From Salidesulfovibrio onnuriiensis (GTDB lineage: Bacteria; Desulfobacterota; Desulfovibrionia; Desulfovibrionales; Desulfovibrionaceae), in NCBI RefSeq assembly GCF_008001235.1, contig NZ_CP040751.1, forward strand, positions 727,001-791,000: a stretch of 64,000 bases of DNA, given 5' to 3'. The translations under genes were made by a program, and so were the position numbers. The notes beneath the pieces were generated by a model that ran no database searches, was not told the DNA's origin, and saw only the letters and a list, made by a program, of their open reading frames with translations. Each line of letters starts with the position of its first letter. The stretch's first letter is position 1. Positions 33,397 through 42,507 of the stretch are shown here, in pieces.

Positions 33397-33423
33397 CCGG
33401 TTGCTGTCAACAGGGGAAAACCG
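33397..33423. promoter_or_regulatory. Phage-type operator, copy 1 (upstream of the holin-like pair)
   Basis: It contains CTGTCAACAGGGGAAAACCG (33404-33423), identical to bases 42466-42485 upstream of the capsid gene. The core CTGT-CA-ACAG is palindromic and CGGTT/AACCG flank it. A CATACT element lies at 33477-33482, about 50 bp before the first gene. The two copies are about 9.06 kb apart. A repressor or activator site shared by phage transcription units is the likely meaning. Confidence 0.6.
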
Positions 33424-33531
33424 CCCTTTTTGTTCCCCGGGGCGGGGCAAAGCCGTCCCCGCGCCCGGGGCCGTGCCATACTCCAGGGGCCGGGAAGGGC
33501 CTGGTGCCAAAACAAGGAGGGAATGCAACCT

Positions 33532-33939
33532 ATGCCGTTACCGATCATCGGAGCCGTGGCCGGCCTGTTCACCACCGTGGTGGAAGGCGTGGCCGGGTAC
33601 ATGAAACAGAAACAGGAGGTCCGCAAGGCGGTCATGGAGAACCGCATCCGGTTGGCGCAGTCCGACCAGGAGTTCAACCACGAGTGGGAGATGAAGCAGC
33701 TGGAAAACGCGGGCTGGAAGGACGACGTGCTTTTTTTTGCCTGGATCGGATTTTTCATCTGGAGCGGGCTCTGTCCCGAGGAGGCCGGAGAGGTGCTTGC
33801 AGCCTGGGAGGCGCTCCCGGATTGGTTCCTGCAGATCACGTTCTGGATCGTTGCCGCCGTTCTGGGGGTCAAGAAGATCGGCGACTACCTGCCCGGTGCG
33901 GTCAAGGGACTTCGCGATGCCTTGGGAGGGACTGAATGA
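33532..33939 (+). CDS. Holin-like membrane protein (three-TM GTA/phage holin type)
   Basis: 135 residues. An N-terminal hydrophobic patch (IIGAVAGLFTTVVEGVAGY) precedes a charged helix. The AGWKDDVLFFAWIGFFIW block and the last hydrophobic segment ITFWIVAAVLGVKKI match the outline of the 3TM holin family of phages and gene-transfer agents. AAGGAGG at 33514-33520 better suits the ATG at 33532 than the one at 33523. It overlaps the next small gene (ATGA). Assignment by architecture, moderate. Confidence 0.55.
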   Translation: MPLPIIGAVAGLFTTVVEGVAGYMKQKQEVRKAVMENRIRLAQSDQEFNHEWEMKQLENAGWKDDVLFFAWIGFFIWSGLCPEEAGEVLAAWEALPDWFLQITFWIVAAVLGVKKIGDYLPGAVKGLRDALGGTE

Positions 33940-34148
33940 GTCCCAAGGACAACCGCGAGTTGCACGATCTGCTGATCCGCATCGATGAGCGGGTCAAATC
34001 CATCCAGGATGATATCCGGGCCATCAACAAGGAGCGGAACTGTTCCGCCAACAGCGTGAAGATACGGACATTGGAGCGCATGGTCTGGGGCTGTGCCGCC
34101 ACCATGGTGGGCATTGCCGCGCGCATGACCTACGAGATCCTGCGCTAG
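33936..34148 (+). CDS. Small phage protein with C-terminal membrane segment (holin accessory-like)
   Basis: 70 residues: a charged coiled-coil helix (RELHDLLIRIDERVKSIQDDIRAINKERN) and a single C-terminal hydrophobic segment (MVWGCAATMVGIAARMTYEIL). This layout is seen in small phage lysis or hemolysin-XhlA-like proteins encoded next to holins. ATG overlaps the holin-like stop. Its TAG shares CTAG with the convergent TPR gene stop. Confidence 0.55.
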   Translation: MSPKDNRELHDLLIRIDERVKSIQDDIRAINKERNCSANSVKIRTLERMVWGCAATMVGIAARMTYEILR

Positions 34149-35095
34149 GGGGTCGTTTTTTTCAGGACCTGGCGAATGAGGCTGTCCTTGAGCTCTGTCA
34201 GGCGGCGGCTCTGTTGCTCGTCCCCTTGCGCCCTGGTCATGGCAATGGCCCGGTTCAGGGTCTCCACAGCCGAGGAAAAGTCGCCTTCCCCCGCATAGGC
34301 CTGGGCAATCAGTTCCATTATCCTGGAGCTGCTGTCGGTGCGGGCCGCCTGGCTCAGGTCCTTGCGGGCCCGGGCGTACTGCCCCAGCCGCAGGAAGCAT
34401 TCGCCCCGCGCGGCAAAGGCGCGTGCGGAATTGGGGTCCAGGGCCATGGCCTCCGTGAAGTCGTCGGCGGCCTGCTCGTAGTCCTTGAGGGCGAAAAGGG
34501 CCAGGCCCTTGTTGAAATAGGCGTCGAAACGGTTGGGGGCCATGGCGATGGCCTGGGAATAGTCGTCCACGGCCGCCTGATATTCGCCGGACTGGGCCCG
34601 CATGTATCCGCGCTGCACGTAGGCGTCCACATGGGAGCCGTCCAGCTCGATGCAGCGGGTCATGGTGGCCTCGGCCTCCCCGGTCATGCCCAGCTTCCAC
34701 TGGGTGAAGCCCAGGAGATACACGGCCTTGACGTTGTGGGGGCGGAGCCTGGAGGCAGCCTCCAGCGGCCCGAGCGCCTCTTGCCATTGGTCGAGCTGCG
34801 CGTGGGCCAGGCCCTTGTAGAGCTGGGCGTCGGCCAGGTCCGGATTGATGGCAATGGCCTGGTCCAGTTGGGAAAGGGCCGACACCGGGTCCAGGAACTG
34901 GCCGTTGTGATAGCCCTGCATGGCCTCGTCCAGGTGTCCGGCGGCCTCGGCGTCGCGCCGCATTTCGTCGGTGACCGGGATGGTGTTGTCGATCCGGATG
35001 CCCAGGCTCTTGGCCAGGGTGCAGCCCGAGATCAGGCAGGCGAGGGCGAAGAAGAGAATGAATCGGACCGGCATGTGAATCGGATACAGGCGCAT
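34145..35095 (-). CDS. TPR-repeat lipoprotein
   Basis: 316 residues (309 if the ATG at 35074 is used, which gives the cleaner lipoprotein signal MPVRFILFFALACLISGC). About six TPR units follow, each about 34 residues with the A...G...Y pattern (for example DAYVQRGYMRAQSGEYQAAVDDYSQAI and DAYFNKGLALFALKDYEQAADDFTEAM). TPR lipoproteins act as periplasmic or outer-membrane scaffolds. It sits on the opposite strand inside the phage-like region and looks like a host gene. Partner unknown. Confidence 0.82.
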   Translation of the reverse strand: MRLYPIHMPVRFILFFALACLISGCTLAKSLGIRIDNTIPVTDEMRRDAEAAGHLDEAMQGYHNGQFLDPVSALSQLDQAIAINPDLADAQLYKGLAHAQLDQWQEALGPLEAASRLRPHNVKAVYLLGFTQWKLGMTGEAEATMTRCIELDGSHVDAYVQRGYMRAQSGEYQAAVDDYSQAIAMAPNRFDAYFNKGLALFALKDYEQAADDFTEAMALDPNSARAFAARGECFLRLGQYARARKDLSQAARTDSSSRIMELIAQAYAGEGDFSSAVETLNRAIAMTRAQGDEQQSRRLTELKDSLIRQVLKKTTP

Positions 35096-35133
35096 GGCGG
35101 GGCCGTCAACAGCAGAAGGGGAAATTCAGAGGG

Positions 35134-36407
35134 ATGTCGGCATTCTATGTTCCACGGAGGCATCAGGAGGAGATCGAGGCGAACATGCGGCGGTTTTCCG
35201 TGCTCGTGTGCCACCGGCGTTTCGGAAAGACCGTGCTTTCCGTGAACCGGCTGATACGGGAGGCCCGCGAAACACAACGGCCGGACTGGCGCGGGGCCTA
35301 TATCGCGCCGCTCTACAAGCAGGCCAAGGCCGTGGTTTGGGATTACCTCAAGCATTTTTGCGGCAAGGGGCTCGAAACCTGCGATGTGAAATTCAACGAG
35401 ACCGAGCTTCGGGCGGATTTCGAGAACGGGGCGCGCATTCGGCTTTTCGGGGCCAACAATCCCGATTCGCTGCGCGGCCTGTACCTGGACGCCGTGGTCT
35501 TCGACGAGGTGGCCCAGATGCCGTACCGGGTCTGGTCCGAGGTGGTCCGGCCCGCCCTTTCCGACCGCAAGGGCTGGGGCATGTTCATCGGCACGCCCCA
35601 GGGCAAGAACGCCCTGTACCGCCTCTGGCGGCAGGCCCAGCGGGATGCGGGCTGGAACGCGGCCATGTACCGGGCCTCGGAAACCGATGTTCTTGAAGCC
35701 GGGGAGCTGGAAGCGGCCCGCCGCGAGATGGCTCCCGAGGAGTATGAGCAGGAATTCGAGTGCTCCTTTTCCGCGGCCGTGCGGGGGCCTATTACGGGGG
35801 GCTCATGGCCGACGCCGAACGCGAGAACCGGGTCTGCGCTGTGCCCCACGAGCCCGAGCTGCCCGTGCACACGGCCTGGGACCTGGGCATGAGCGATTCC
35901 ACGGCCATCTGGTTCATCCAGGTGGGGCCGGGCGGCGAGCACCGGGCCATCGACTATTACGAAGCCCACGGCGAGGGCCTGGAACACTACATCAAGGTGC
36001 TGGACGCCAAGCCCTACAAGTACGGCAGGCACATCGCGCCCCACGATATCCGGGTCCGCGAGCTGGGCACGGGCAAGTCCCGGCTGGAGGTGGCCCGTTC
36101 CCTGGGGGTGCGCTTCGACATCTGTCCCAATATTCCGGTGCAGGACGGCATCAACGCCGTGCGCAGGCTCATTCCCAAGTGCCGCTTCGATGCCGTGCAC
36201 TGCGAAGGGGGCGTCGAGGCACTGCGGCATTACCGGCGGGAATTCAACGACAGGGCCGGGGATTTCATGGCCCGTCCCGTGCACGACTGGACCAGCCATT
36301 GCGCGGACGCCTTCCGCTATTTTGCGGTGGGCTTTCGGGAACCGAGGGAAGGGGACCGCGCCGAGCGTGCGGAAAACCATTACAGCCCATTCAGGAGGGG
36401 CGTATGA
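35134..36407 (+). pseudogene. terL: Phage terminase large subunit split by a one-base frameshift
   Basis: The first frame (35134 to about 35787) has the packaging ATPase: Walker A-like CHRRFGKT, adenine/coupling region GTPQGKN and Walker B VVFDEVAQ. The nuclease half continues only in another frame (to 36407): HTAWDLGMSDSTAIWF, HDIRVRELGTGK and TSHCADAFRYFAVGF, with its acidic metal ligands. The break is at a run of five G (35783-35787); one more G would restore a single protein of about 424 residues. Either the gene is inactivated or the assembly lost a base. TerL cuts and pumps phage DNA into proheads. Confidence 0.85.
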
Positions 36408-36763
36408 GCGTTCGCCAGGTTGCGCAATGTCCAAAGGAATTGGCTTATCTGCCCTGCCATGAGCGGTTCGAGTGGTTCCGGCTCGGGGACGCGCGCGGGG
36501 ACTATGCGGTGCTGGGCCTGGCCGAGGCCGGGGAGGACTGCCTGGAGCTGCATCTGGAGGTCACAAGCTGGGGCCTGCGGGCCCGAAAGGGGCTGGCCCG
36601 GGACATGGACTGGCTCAGGGAATACGCCCGGGCGTGCGGCAAATCTCGAATCCTGGGACTCAAAGGCGGCGAGGAAATGGACCCGGTCTGGGCCAAGTTC
36701 ACCCGGCTCTACGGGTTCACCGGTTATGCCGTGGTGCAGACCGCCTATCTGGATGTGGATTGA
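36404..36763 (+). CDS. Phage-cluster protein with GNAT-like C-terminal sequence
   Basis: 119 residues after AGGAGGGG, overlapping the terminase end by 4 bp. The C-terminal part (RILGLKGGEEMDPVWAKFTRLYGFTGY) resembles the last strands of GNAT acetyltransferase-like proteins found in some phage genomes. No acetyl-CoA pyrophosphate loop (Q/RxxGxG/A) is visible, so enzymatic activity is doubtful. Likely a small phage structural or morphogenetic protein; not assigned. Confidence 0.55.
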   Translation: MSVRQVAQCPKELAYLPCHERFEWFRLGDARGDYAVLGLAEAGEDCLELHLEVTSWGLRARKGLARDMDWLREYARACGKSRILGLKGGEEMDPVWAKFTRLYGFTGYAVVQTAYLDVD

Positions 36764-36764
36764 C

Positions 36765-36824
36765 CCTCCTAAAATCTACCGGGAGTTGCCATATGGCATC
36801 CATGGTGCTATGGGGTAGATAGGG
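36765..36824 (+). terminator. Extended hairpin between terminase unit and FecR/RTX gene
   Basis: CCCT plus ATCTACC (36774-36780) pair with GGTAGAT (36814-36820) plus AGGG, with a GCCATATGGC palindrome inside the loop. AGAGTTTT follows. It could end the terminase transcript or act in the leader of the next gene, whose ATG is 30 bp downstream. Confidence 0.45.
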
Positions 36825-36853
36825 AGAGTTTTCAGTATCGGGAGGGTGCACCA

Positions 36854-39800
36854 ATGCCCGAAAGCGCACAGCAGATAGGCTCCATCAGCCTGCTGCACGG
36901 CGATGCCCGTGCCGTGGGTGCGGAAGGGGCGCGTCCTTTGACGCAAGGCAGCCCTGTCTACCAGGGTGAAACCATTGAAACCAGCCAAGGCGCGGCGCTC
37001 GAGATCACCTTTGCGGACGGCATGAAGTTGTCCCAGGGGGCCAATTCGCGCGTGGAGCTGGATACCTACGTCTACGACCAGGAAAACGGGACCGGTGAGA
37101 TCCTCTTCAATTTGGTGGAGGGGACGTTCCGCTCGGTCACCGGCAAGGTGGTGGACATGAACCCGGACGGGTTCAACCTCAAATCGCCCCTGGCCACCAT
37201 CGGCATCCGCGGCACCACCACAGGGCACCGCATCCCGGGCGGCGGAGGCCAGGAGGAACACCTAGTCATCACCTACGACGGCAAGCCCGTGGTGATCATG
37301 TCCGCACTCGGCGGCCCGCCCCAGGTGCTGACCACTTCCGGCCTCAAGGTCCTGGCCTCGAGCGAAGGCCTTTCCGATTACTACCGCGCCAGTCCCGAAG
37401 AAATCGCCCGTTTCGAGCAGCTTTCCACGGAATCCCTACGCCAGGGCGTTCCCGACGATCAGGGGGACGACAATGGCGACAACGGCGACAATGGCGATGA
37501 CGCGGGTGACGGTCAGGGCGATGAAGGCCCGCATCACGTCATCGGCGTCATGCCGGTGCCCGAGGGGTGGGAGTTGGTTCCCCCGCCTCCCGTCCCGCAG
37601 CCTCAACCTCAGCCCCAGCCCGAACCTGAGCCTGATCCTGGACAGCAGGGGGGAGACGAACCGATTGTTGTGACTGGCGGCGATGACGACGATGACAACG
37701 ACGACACGGGCGGTGGTGACACGGTGCAGACCGTGCTGGATCTGAGCGATTACGGCAAGGATCTTATCGTGGACATGTTTTCATACGAATATGGCCCTCA
37801 GGACGAATCCGTGCCGAACACCTCGTTCCCGTCCACCGTGACCACGGTCATAGGGGCAACCTCTTTCAGCAACTGGATCACCGGCAATGCCGAGGCCAAC
37901 GACATCACCGGCGGCCAGGCAAGTGATGAAATCAACGCCAACTGCGGCAATGACATCATCCGCATGGGCGCCTACCTGGACTCCAACGACATGGTGGATG
38001 GCGGCGATGGCACCGACACCCTGTCCTTTTCCTATACCGGCGCGGATCAGATGGACGGCGTTTCCGGCGTGGAAGTCGTTGAGGTCAGCAACACCGCAGC
38101 CGAAACCGTTTCCCTGGTCATGACCGATAATATCATGGCCCAGGTGACGGACACCATGACCTTCGATTTCACGGGCCTGGTGTCCGGATCGAACGTGAAC
38201 TTCAACGGCTTCAATGAAAACGAAGGCAATTTCGTCGTTACCGGCACTTCGGAAAGCGATACCATTGTGGGCGGTGGCGGCAACGACGTGCTTTCCGGTG
38301 GCGATGGCAATGATACCATTGAGGGCAAGGGCGGTAACGACATCATCAACGGCGGTGCCGGTGGCGATAATCTGAACGGGTACAGCGGCACAAACACCCT
38401 TTCCTATGATGGCTCCACCGCCGGGGTGAACGTCAACCTCGGCACCAATACGGTTTCCGGCGGCTGGGCCCAAGGGGACACCATCGCCAACTTCCAGAAT
38501 GTCATCGGCTCGGATCATGACGATACCTTGCAAGGCGAGAACGGTGTCAACAATAGCCTGACGGGCGGAGGCGGAAACGACAGTTTTGTTCTAACCACCG
38601 GTCTCGATACCAATAGCGGCGGGGATGTGATCTCCGGCGGCGCAGGCAACGACTTGGTCTCCATCGGCGTCGCCGTCGGGAGCGGTACTGTTTTGGACGG
38701 CGGTGCAGGTACGGACACTTTGTACATCAGCGAAGCCGCCATCGACATGACTCCGGCCACTGTGACCAACTTCGAAGCCGTCGCCATTCTTGACAACAAG
38801 TCGGCGACGTTCAACAGCAGCCAGTTGGCGTCCCTCACCAGCGTCGAAGGCGGCGGTTCTGCGGGGCAAGAAGAGATCAATATCCTCATGGATACATCTT
38901 CCCTGGATCTTTCCGGCATCAGCTTCACGAATTGGCGAAGCGCAGAGAACGACCGGTTCGAAATTGCCGGTACTGCCAGCGCTGAAAGCATCACCGGATC
39001 ATCCGGCATCGATAGCATCAACGGCGGCGGTGGGGTCGACACCATTGATGCGGGAGCCGGGGACGACACGATAACCTTCACAACAACGCCGGGAAGCAAC
39101 ACAAGTATCGATGGCGGCGCCGGAACGGATATGCTCAAGTTCAGCGGTGGCGTTATCGACATGCAGGACGTTTGCTGCGTCGATAATATCGAACAGATCG
39201 ACCTGGCCGCCAATACCACGGTCAAGGCATATGCCGGTGATGTCACGGGTAAGTCCTGGGCCATCACCGGAGACAACTCCACCGTATCTGAGATATATGG
39301 TTCGGACAGCTGTGAGAGCAAGAGCCTCGCCAATCTCGACCTGACTGGCTACAGCGGCCTTCTCAAGTATTACGGCCTGGGTGGGGACGACACCATCGAC
39401 ATGGGGCAGAACATGGGCAGCCGTGTGCATATCGATGGCGGAACCGGCAGCAATACCCTCAAGTTCACGGACAGCGGCGATACAGGTGCGTTGACGAACG
39501 TGACCCATATCCAGACCATTGACCTGGGTGATGCCGTGACCACCATCATCCTCACCAACGATACCCTGCTCAGCAGCGGGGAAACCCTGACCATCAGCGA
39601 AGGCTCCAACACCAACGCCATCACCTTCAATGGGGGGACCGAAACAGACGGCAATTTCAACATTACCACCGGCAGCGGAGTGGACGCCCTGACCGGCGGT
39701 GGCGGCGACGATACCTTCAACGGCGGCGCCGGCGGTGATACCCTGGCAGGGGGCGGCGGGACCAATACGGTGTCCTATGACGGCTCCACGGCCGTTTCCG

Positions 39801-40306
39801 TGGATTTGAGCGACAATGTCGTTTCCGGCGGCTGGGCGCAAGGCGACAGCATATCCGATTTTGCGAATGTCATCGGTTCTTCCGAGGGCGACTTCCTCGG
39901 CGGCAACGGCAGCGCGAATGCCCTCTCTGGTGGTGGCGGCGACGACACCCTCCAAGGCCGGGGCGGCAATGATGTGCTGAATACCGGTTCGGGCAACGAC
40001 GTGATCAAGTACGACGACATCTCCGATATCCAGTCCGGCACCACGGATACCGTCCAGGACTTCAGCCACACCAGCGACTCCTTCGAGTTTAACGGGGGTG
40101 ACTTCGGCGGCTACAGCGGCACGCTGGATTCCGGCAAGTTCTTTACGTCCTTTGGCGACGTCACCGGCACGGATGCGGTCTTCATCTGGGAAGGCGGAAC
40201 ATTGTACTACGATGCGGACGGAACCGGAGCCGGTGCCGCCGAAACCGTGGCCGACATCACCATGGCGGACGGCGACCTCGACCATACGGACATCACCTTC
40301 AGTTGA
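36854..40306 (+). CDS. Large secreted FecR-domain/RTX calcium-binding repeat protein
   Basis: 1150 residues. Residues about 8-165 form a FecR domain (GDARAV, GETIETSQGAALEITFADG, LATIGIRGTTTG). A linker rich in Asp, Gly, Pro and Gln (about 200-290) follows. The rest carries scattered hemolysin-type nonapeptides GGxGxDxLx (GGGGNDVLSGGDGNDTIEG near 473). A unit containing SYDGSTA...VSGGWAQGD occurs twice (near 515 and 975). The C-terminus, with aromatic and acidic residues and no Cys pair, resembles type I secretion signals. No type I transporter is in the window. GGGAGGG precedes the ATG; a terminator follows. Probably surface or extracellular. Confidence 0.85.
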   Translation: MPESAQQIGSISLLHGDARAVGAEGARPLTQGSPVYQGETIETSQGAALEITFADGMKLSQGANSRVELDTYVYDQENGTGEILFNLVEGTFRSVTGKVVDMNPDGFNLKSPLATIGIRGTTTGHRIPGGGGQEEHLVITYDGKPVVIMSALGGPPQVLTTSGLKVLASSEGLSDYYRASPEEIARFEQLSTESLRQGVPDDQGDDNGDNGDNGDDAGDGQGDEGPHHVIGVMPVPEGWELVPPPPVPQPQPQPQPEPEPDPGQQGGDEPIVVTGGDDDDDNDDTGGGDTVQTVLDLSDYGKDLIVDMFSYEYGPQDESVPNTSFPSTVTTVIGATSFSNWITGNAEANDITGGQASDEINANCGNDIIRMGAYLDSNDMVDGGDGTDTLSFSYTGADQMDGVSGVEVVEVSNTAAETVSLVMTDNIMAQVTDTMTFDFTGLVSGSNVNFNGFNENEGNFVVTGTSESDTIVGGGGNDVLSGGDGNDTIEGKGGNDIINGGAGGDNLNGYSGTNTLSYDGSTAGVNVNLGTNTVSGGWAQGDTIANFQNVIGSDHDDTLQGENGVNNSLTGGGGNDSFVLTTGLDTNSGGDVISGGAGNDLVSIGVAVGSGTVLDGGAGTDTLYISEAAIDMTPATVTNFEAVAILDNKSATFNSSQLASLTSVEGGGSAGQEEINILMDTSSLDLSGISFTNWRSAENDRFEIAGTASAESITGSSGIDSINGGGGVDTIDAGAGDDTITFTTTPGSNTSIDGGAGTDMLKFSGGVIDMQDVCCVDNIEQIDLAANTTVKAYAGDVTGKSWAITGDNSTVSEIYGSDSCESKSLANLDLTGYSGLLKYYGLGGDDTIDMGQNMGSRVHIDGGTGSNTLKFTDSGDTGALTNVTHIQTIDLGDAVTTIILTNDTLLSSGETLTISEGSNTNAITFNGGTETDGNFNITTGSGVDALTGGGGDDTFNGGAGGDTLAGGGGTNTVSYDGSTAVSVDLSDNVVSGGWAQGDSISDFANVIGSSEGDFLGGNGSANALSGGGGDDTLQGRGGNDVLNTGSGNDVIKYDDISDIQSGTTDTVQDFSHTSDSFEFNGGDFGGYSGTLDSGKFFTSFGDVTGTDAVFIWEGGTLYYDADGTGAGAAETVADITMADGDLDHTDITFS

Positions 40307-40326
40307 TGGAAAATGCGACAAGACGA

Positions 40327-40358
40327 AACGCCGGTGCGGTAAACGCATCGGCGTTTTT
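40327..40358 (+). terminator. Intrinsic terminator of the FecR/RTX gene
   Basis: AACGCCGGTGCG (40327-40338) pairs with CGCATCGGCGTT (40344-40355) with one G-U, followed by T residues. Confidence 0.88.
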
Positions 40359-40403
40359 GTTGTCAGGGATGAAACGCGGCAGCGGATGCCGCGCCGCAGC
40401 ACT

Positions 40404-42314
40404 CTATGCGTTGCCCACGAAGATGTCGCCGCCCACGCGTTCGGGCGCGCTGAAATTGTTGATGAGCATGTAGTTGGTGGTGTTGTCGAAGATGAAGGTG
40501 GGCTCGCTGTGCTCCACGATCTGCAGGTTGGAGTTGTCCACGTTGGTGGTGTGCGAGCTGTCCACGGTCTGGAACTGGTTCACGGTGCGGTCGTCGATGG
40601 TCTGGCTGGTCTCGTTGACCAGGGTGCGCGAGTAGTCGTTGCTGATGGACTGGCGGTTTTCCTCGACGATGTTGGTCACGGAATTGTCCGGCTGGTTGAT
40701 GACCTGGGTCTGCTGCACGTGCGTGGTCTGGGAGTCGTCCACGTTCTTGGTGGTGTTGGATTCCTGCACGTTGGTGATCTGCCGCCGCTCCGTGATGTTG
40801 GTCTGGTCCGTGTTGTTGCTGATGGTTACGTGGCTGTCGTTGTTGGTGATCTGGTTGTCGTACTCAATGGTGGTCTGCTGGTTGGTGACGTTGTTCGTGG
40901 TCCGCTCGGTGGACATGTCGGTCTCGGCCGTTCGCGAGTTGTCCTGGTTCAGGGTGGTGGTCTGGTTGTCCTCGAACGAAGCCTCGTAGTTGTTGATGTT
41001 CTGGGTGGTGCTCCTGTCCTCGTTGCTGTAGATCGTGTCGTTGTCCAGGGTCACGTTGGATGAGGCGTCCGTGGTGATGTTGTAAGTCTGGCTGAAGTCC
41101 AGGCCCTGGCCCTTCTGGCTGGAAACCATGTCCATGAAGCCGTCCAGCTTGCCGGAGTAGGTCTGGTTTTCCGCGTATCCGCCCGCTGTGGGGATCCAGA
41201 AGGGGGCCACCTTGGTGGGTTCCCAGCCCTTGGTTTCGTGGGTGTTGGTCCAGTTCTCGGTGGGCATGTTCTGGTTGTGAGTGAAGCCGGTCCCGTGCCA
41301 GTTCGTGAGCTTGCCGGGCATGACGAATCCGCCGGGCTGCACCGGGACGAAACCGGACAGGGTGGGCATGGACAGGCCCATGGACGGGGCGATCTGCACG
41401 TGCCCCGCCGGGGAAACGGGGGAGATGCCCAACGCCGGGCCTATGGGCACGGACCGGGTGGCCTGGGCGGTCTGCACGCCCTGGGTGGCCCCGCCGCCGC
41501 TTTGGCTGGTATAGACCATGCCGCCGCCCGTGGAAGGCTGGGTGATGCCCGCGCCGCCCGTGGCTTCGGCCGACTTGTGGCCCACGGCCTGCTGGGTGAT
41601 GTTCCCCTGAGTCGCGGGAGCGGCCGTGCCGCCGGAAACCGGCGCCAGGGGCGCTCCTCCGGAAATGTTTGCCGGGATGGTATACTTTGCGCCGCCAGAA
41701 ACCTGCTGGGTTTCGATGACGCCGCCTCCCGCCGTGAGGTTGGGGGTGCTTCCGCCTGTGGCGGAGGAAACGCCACCACCTCCGCCGGAGATGGTCGTGC
41801 CGCCGCCTCCCCCCGCATTGATAATCGTGGTTCCGGTTCCGCCGCTTGAGGTGCCCATGGCTCCCGAGGCTGCGGATGTTCCGCCTCCAGCACCGGCTCC
41901 GCCGCCGCTCACCTGGGAAACCGAACCGCCGCTTCCGCCTGTTGCTCCGCCGCCGCTCACCTGGGAAATGGAAGCTCCGCCTCCGCCCGCTGCGCCGCCC
42001 CCGCCCCCGGAAACAACCATGCCGCCACCGCCCGTGTTGATGGCCGTGGTGGTTCCTCCTGTGTTGGGGGTGCCGAGAGTCCCGCCCACATTGAGGTTGG
42101 GGTTGGTAAACGAGCCCGTGTTGGGGGAGTAGGGGATGCGGGCCGGGGAGGTGTCGATGGGCACGTGCGCGGGCGTGGTGTCAATGGGGACGTGGCCCGG
42201 CTCTCCGGGCGTAACATGTCCCGCCTCGCCGGCCATGAAGTGACCGGCAGGGCCTGCGGTGATGCTGCCGGCAGGTCCGGCGGTAATGAAATCCGTGGCG
42301 CCTAACCAGGACAT
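40404..42314 (-). CDS. Low-complexity Gly-rich / Asn-Thr-Gln-rich protein
   Basis: About 636 residues. The start carries repeats such as ITAGPAGH and HVPIDT. Residues about 80-230 are Gly/Ser/Thr-rich with recurring SQVSGGG. The middle has Pro-rich repeats (VPIGPALGISPVSPAGHVQIAPS). The last 230 residues are Asn, Thr, Gln and Asp-rich (TTLNQDN, TNNVTNQQTT, TNIVEENRQS) with alternating residues that suggest a beta-solenoid or fibre. No Cys, signal peptide or membrane segment. GGGGAG lies 4 nt before the ATG at 42314. Opposite strand to the phage genes. It may be a fibre or adhesin; not recognised. Confidence 0.65.
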   Translation of the reverse strand: MSWLGATDFITAGPAGSITAGPAGHFMAGEAGHVTPGEPGHVPIDTTPAHVPIDTSPARIPYSPNTGSFTNPNLNVGGTLGTPNTGGTTTAINTGGGGMVVSGGGGGAAGGGGASISQVSGGGATGGSGGSVSQVSGGGAGAGGGTSAASGAMGTSSGGTGTTIINAGGGGGTTISGGGGGVSSATGGSTPNLTAGGGVIETQQVSGGAKYTIPANISGGAPLAPVSGGTAAPATQGNITQQAVGHKSAEATGGAGITQPSTGGGMVYTSQSGGGATQGVQTAQATRSVPIGPALGISPVSPAGHVQIAPSMGLSMPTLSGFVPVQPGGFVMPGKLTNWHGTGFTHNQNMPTENWTNTHETKGWEPTKVAPFWIPTAGGYAENQTYSGKLDGFMDMVSSQKGQGLDFSQTYNITTDASSNVTLDNDTIYSNEDRSTTQNINNYEASFEDNQTTTLNQDNSRTAETDMSTERTTNNVTNQQTTIEYDNQITNNDSHVTISNNTDQTNITERRQITNVQESNTTKNVDDSQTTHVQQTQVINQPDNSVTNIVEENRQSISNDYSRTLVNETSQTIDDRTVNQFQTVDSSHTTNVDNSNLQIVEHSEPTFIFDNTTNYMLINNFSAPERVGGDIFVGNA

Positions 42315-42457
42315 GTTTCTCCCCATTCCCTGATGACGGTGCGCACCTGTACCATCTTAGCTAAGTATAAAAATACGCCTCGCACGGCCCGACGTCAAGT
42401 TTTGCGCGGTTTTTTCGGGGTCTGTTTCAGCAAGAAAATAACGTCCGACCTTATTCG

Positions 42458-42486
42458 CCGGTTTTCTGTCAACAGGGGAAAACCGG
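42458..42486. promoter_or_regulatory. Phage-type operator, copy 2 (upstream of the capsid gene)
   Basis: CCGGTTTTC (42458-42466) and GAAAACCGG (42478-42486) form a 9-bp inverted repeat around CTGT-CA-ACAG. The 20 bases 42466-42485 are identical to copy 1. It could also fold in RNA as a hairpin followed by TCTTTTCC, but no plus-strand gene leads into it. A half copy (CTGTCAA, 43884-43890) lies before the portal unit. The remaining 42315-42457 stretch shows only AT-rich, promoter-like sequence. Confidence 0.65.
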
Positions 42487-42507
42487 TCTTTTCCTTCCCT
42501 TTGCCTT

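Noticed and set aside
33404-33440. Operator copy 1 as an intrinsic terminator
   Set aside because: No plus-strand gene leads into it; the stem is weak and the identical copy sits in the same position before another phage unit.
35645-36403. Extended reading frame upstream of the 119-residue phage protein
   Set aside because: It overlaps the terminase nuclease region in another frame; AGGAGGGG marks the start at 36404.
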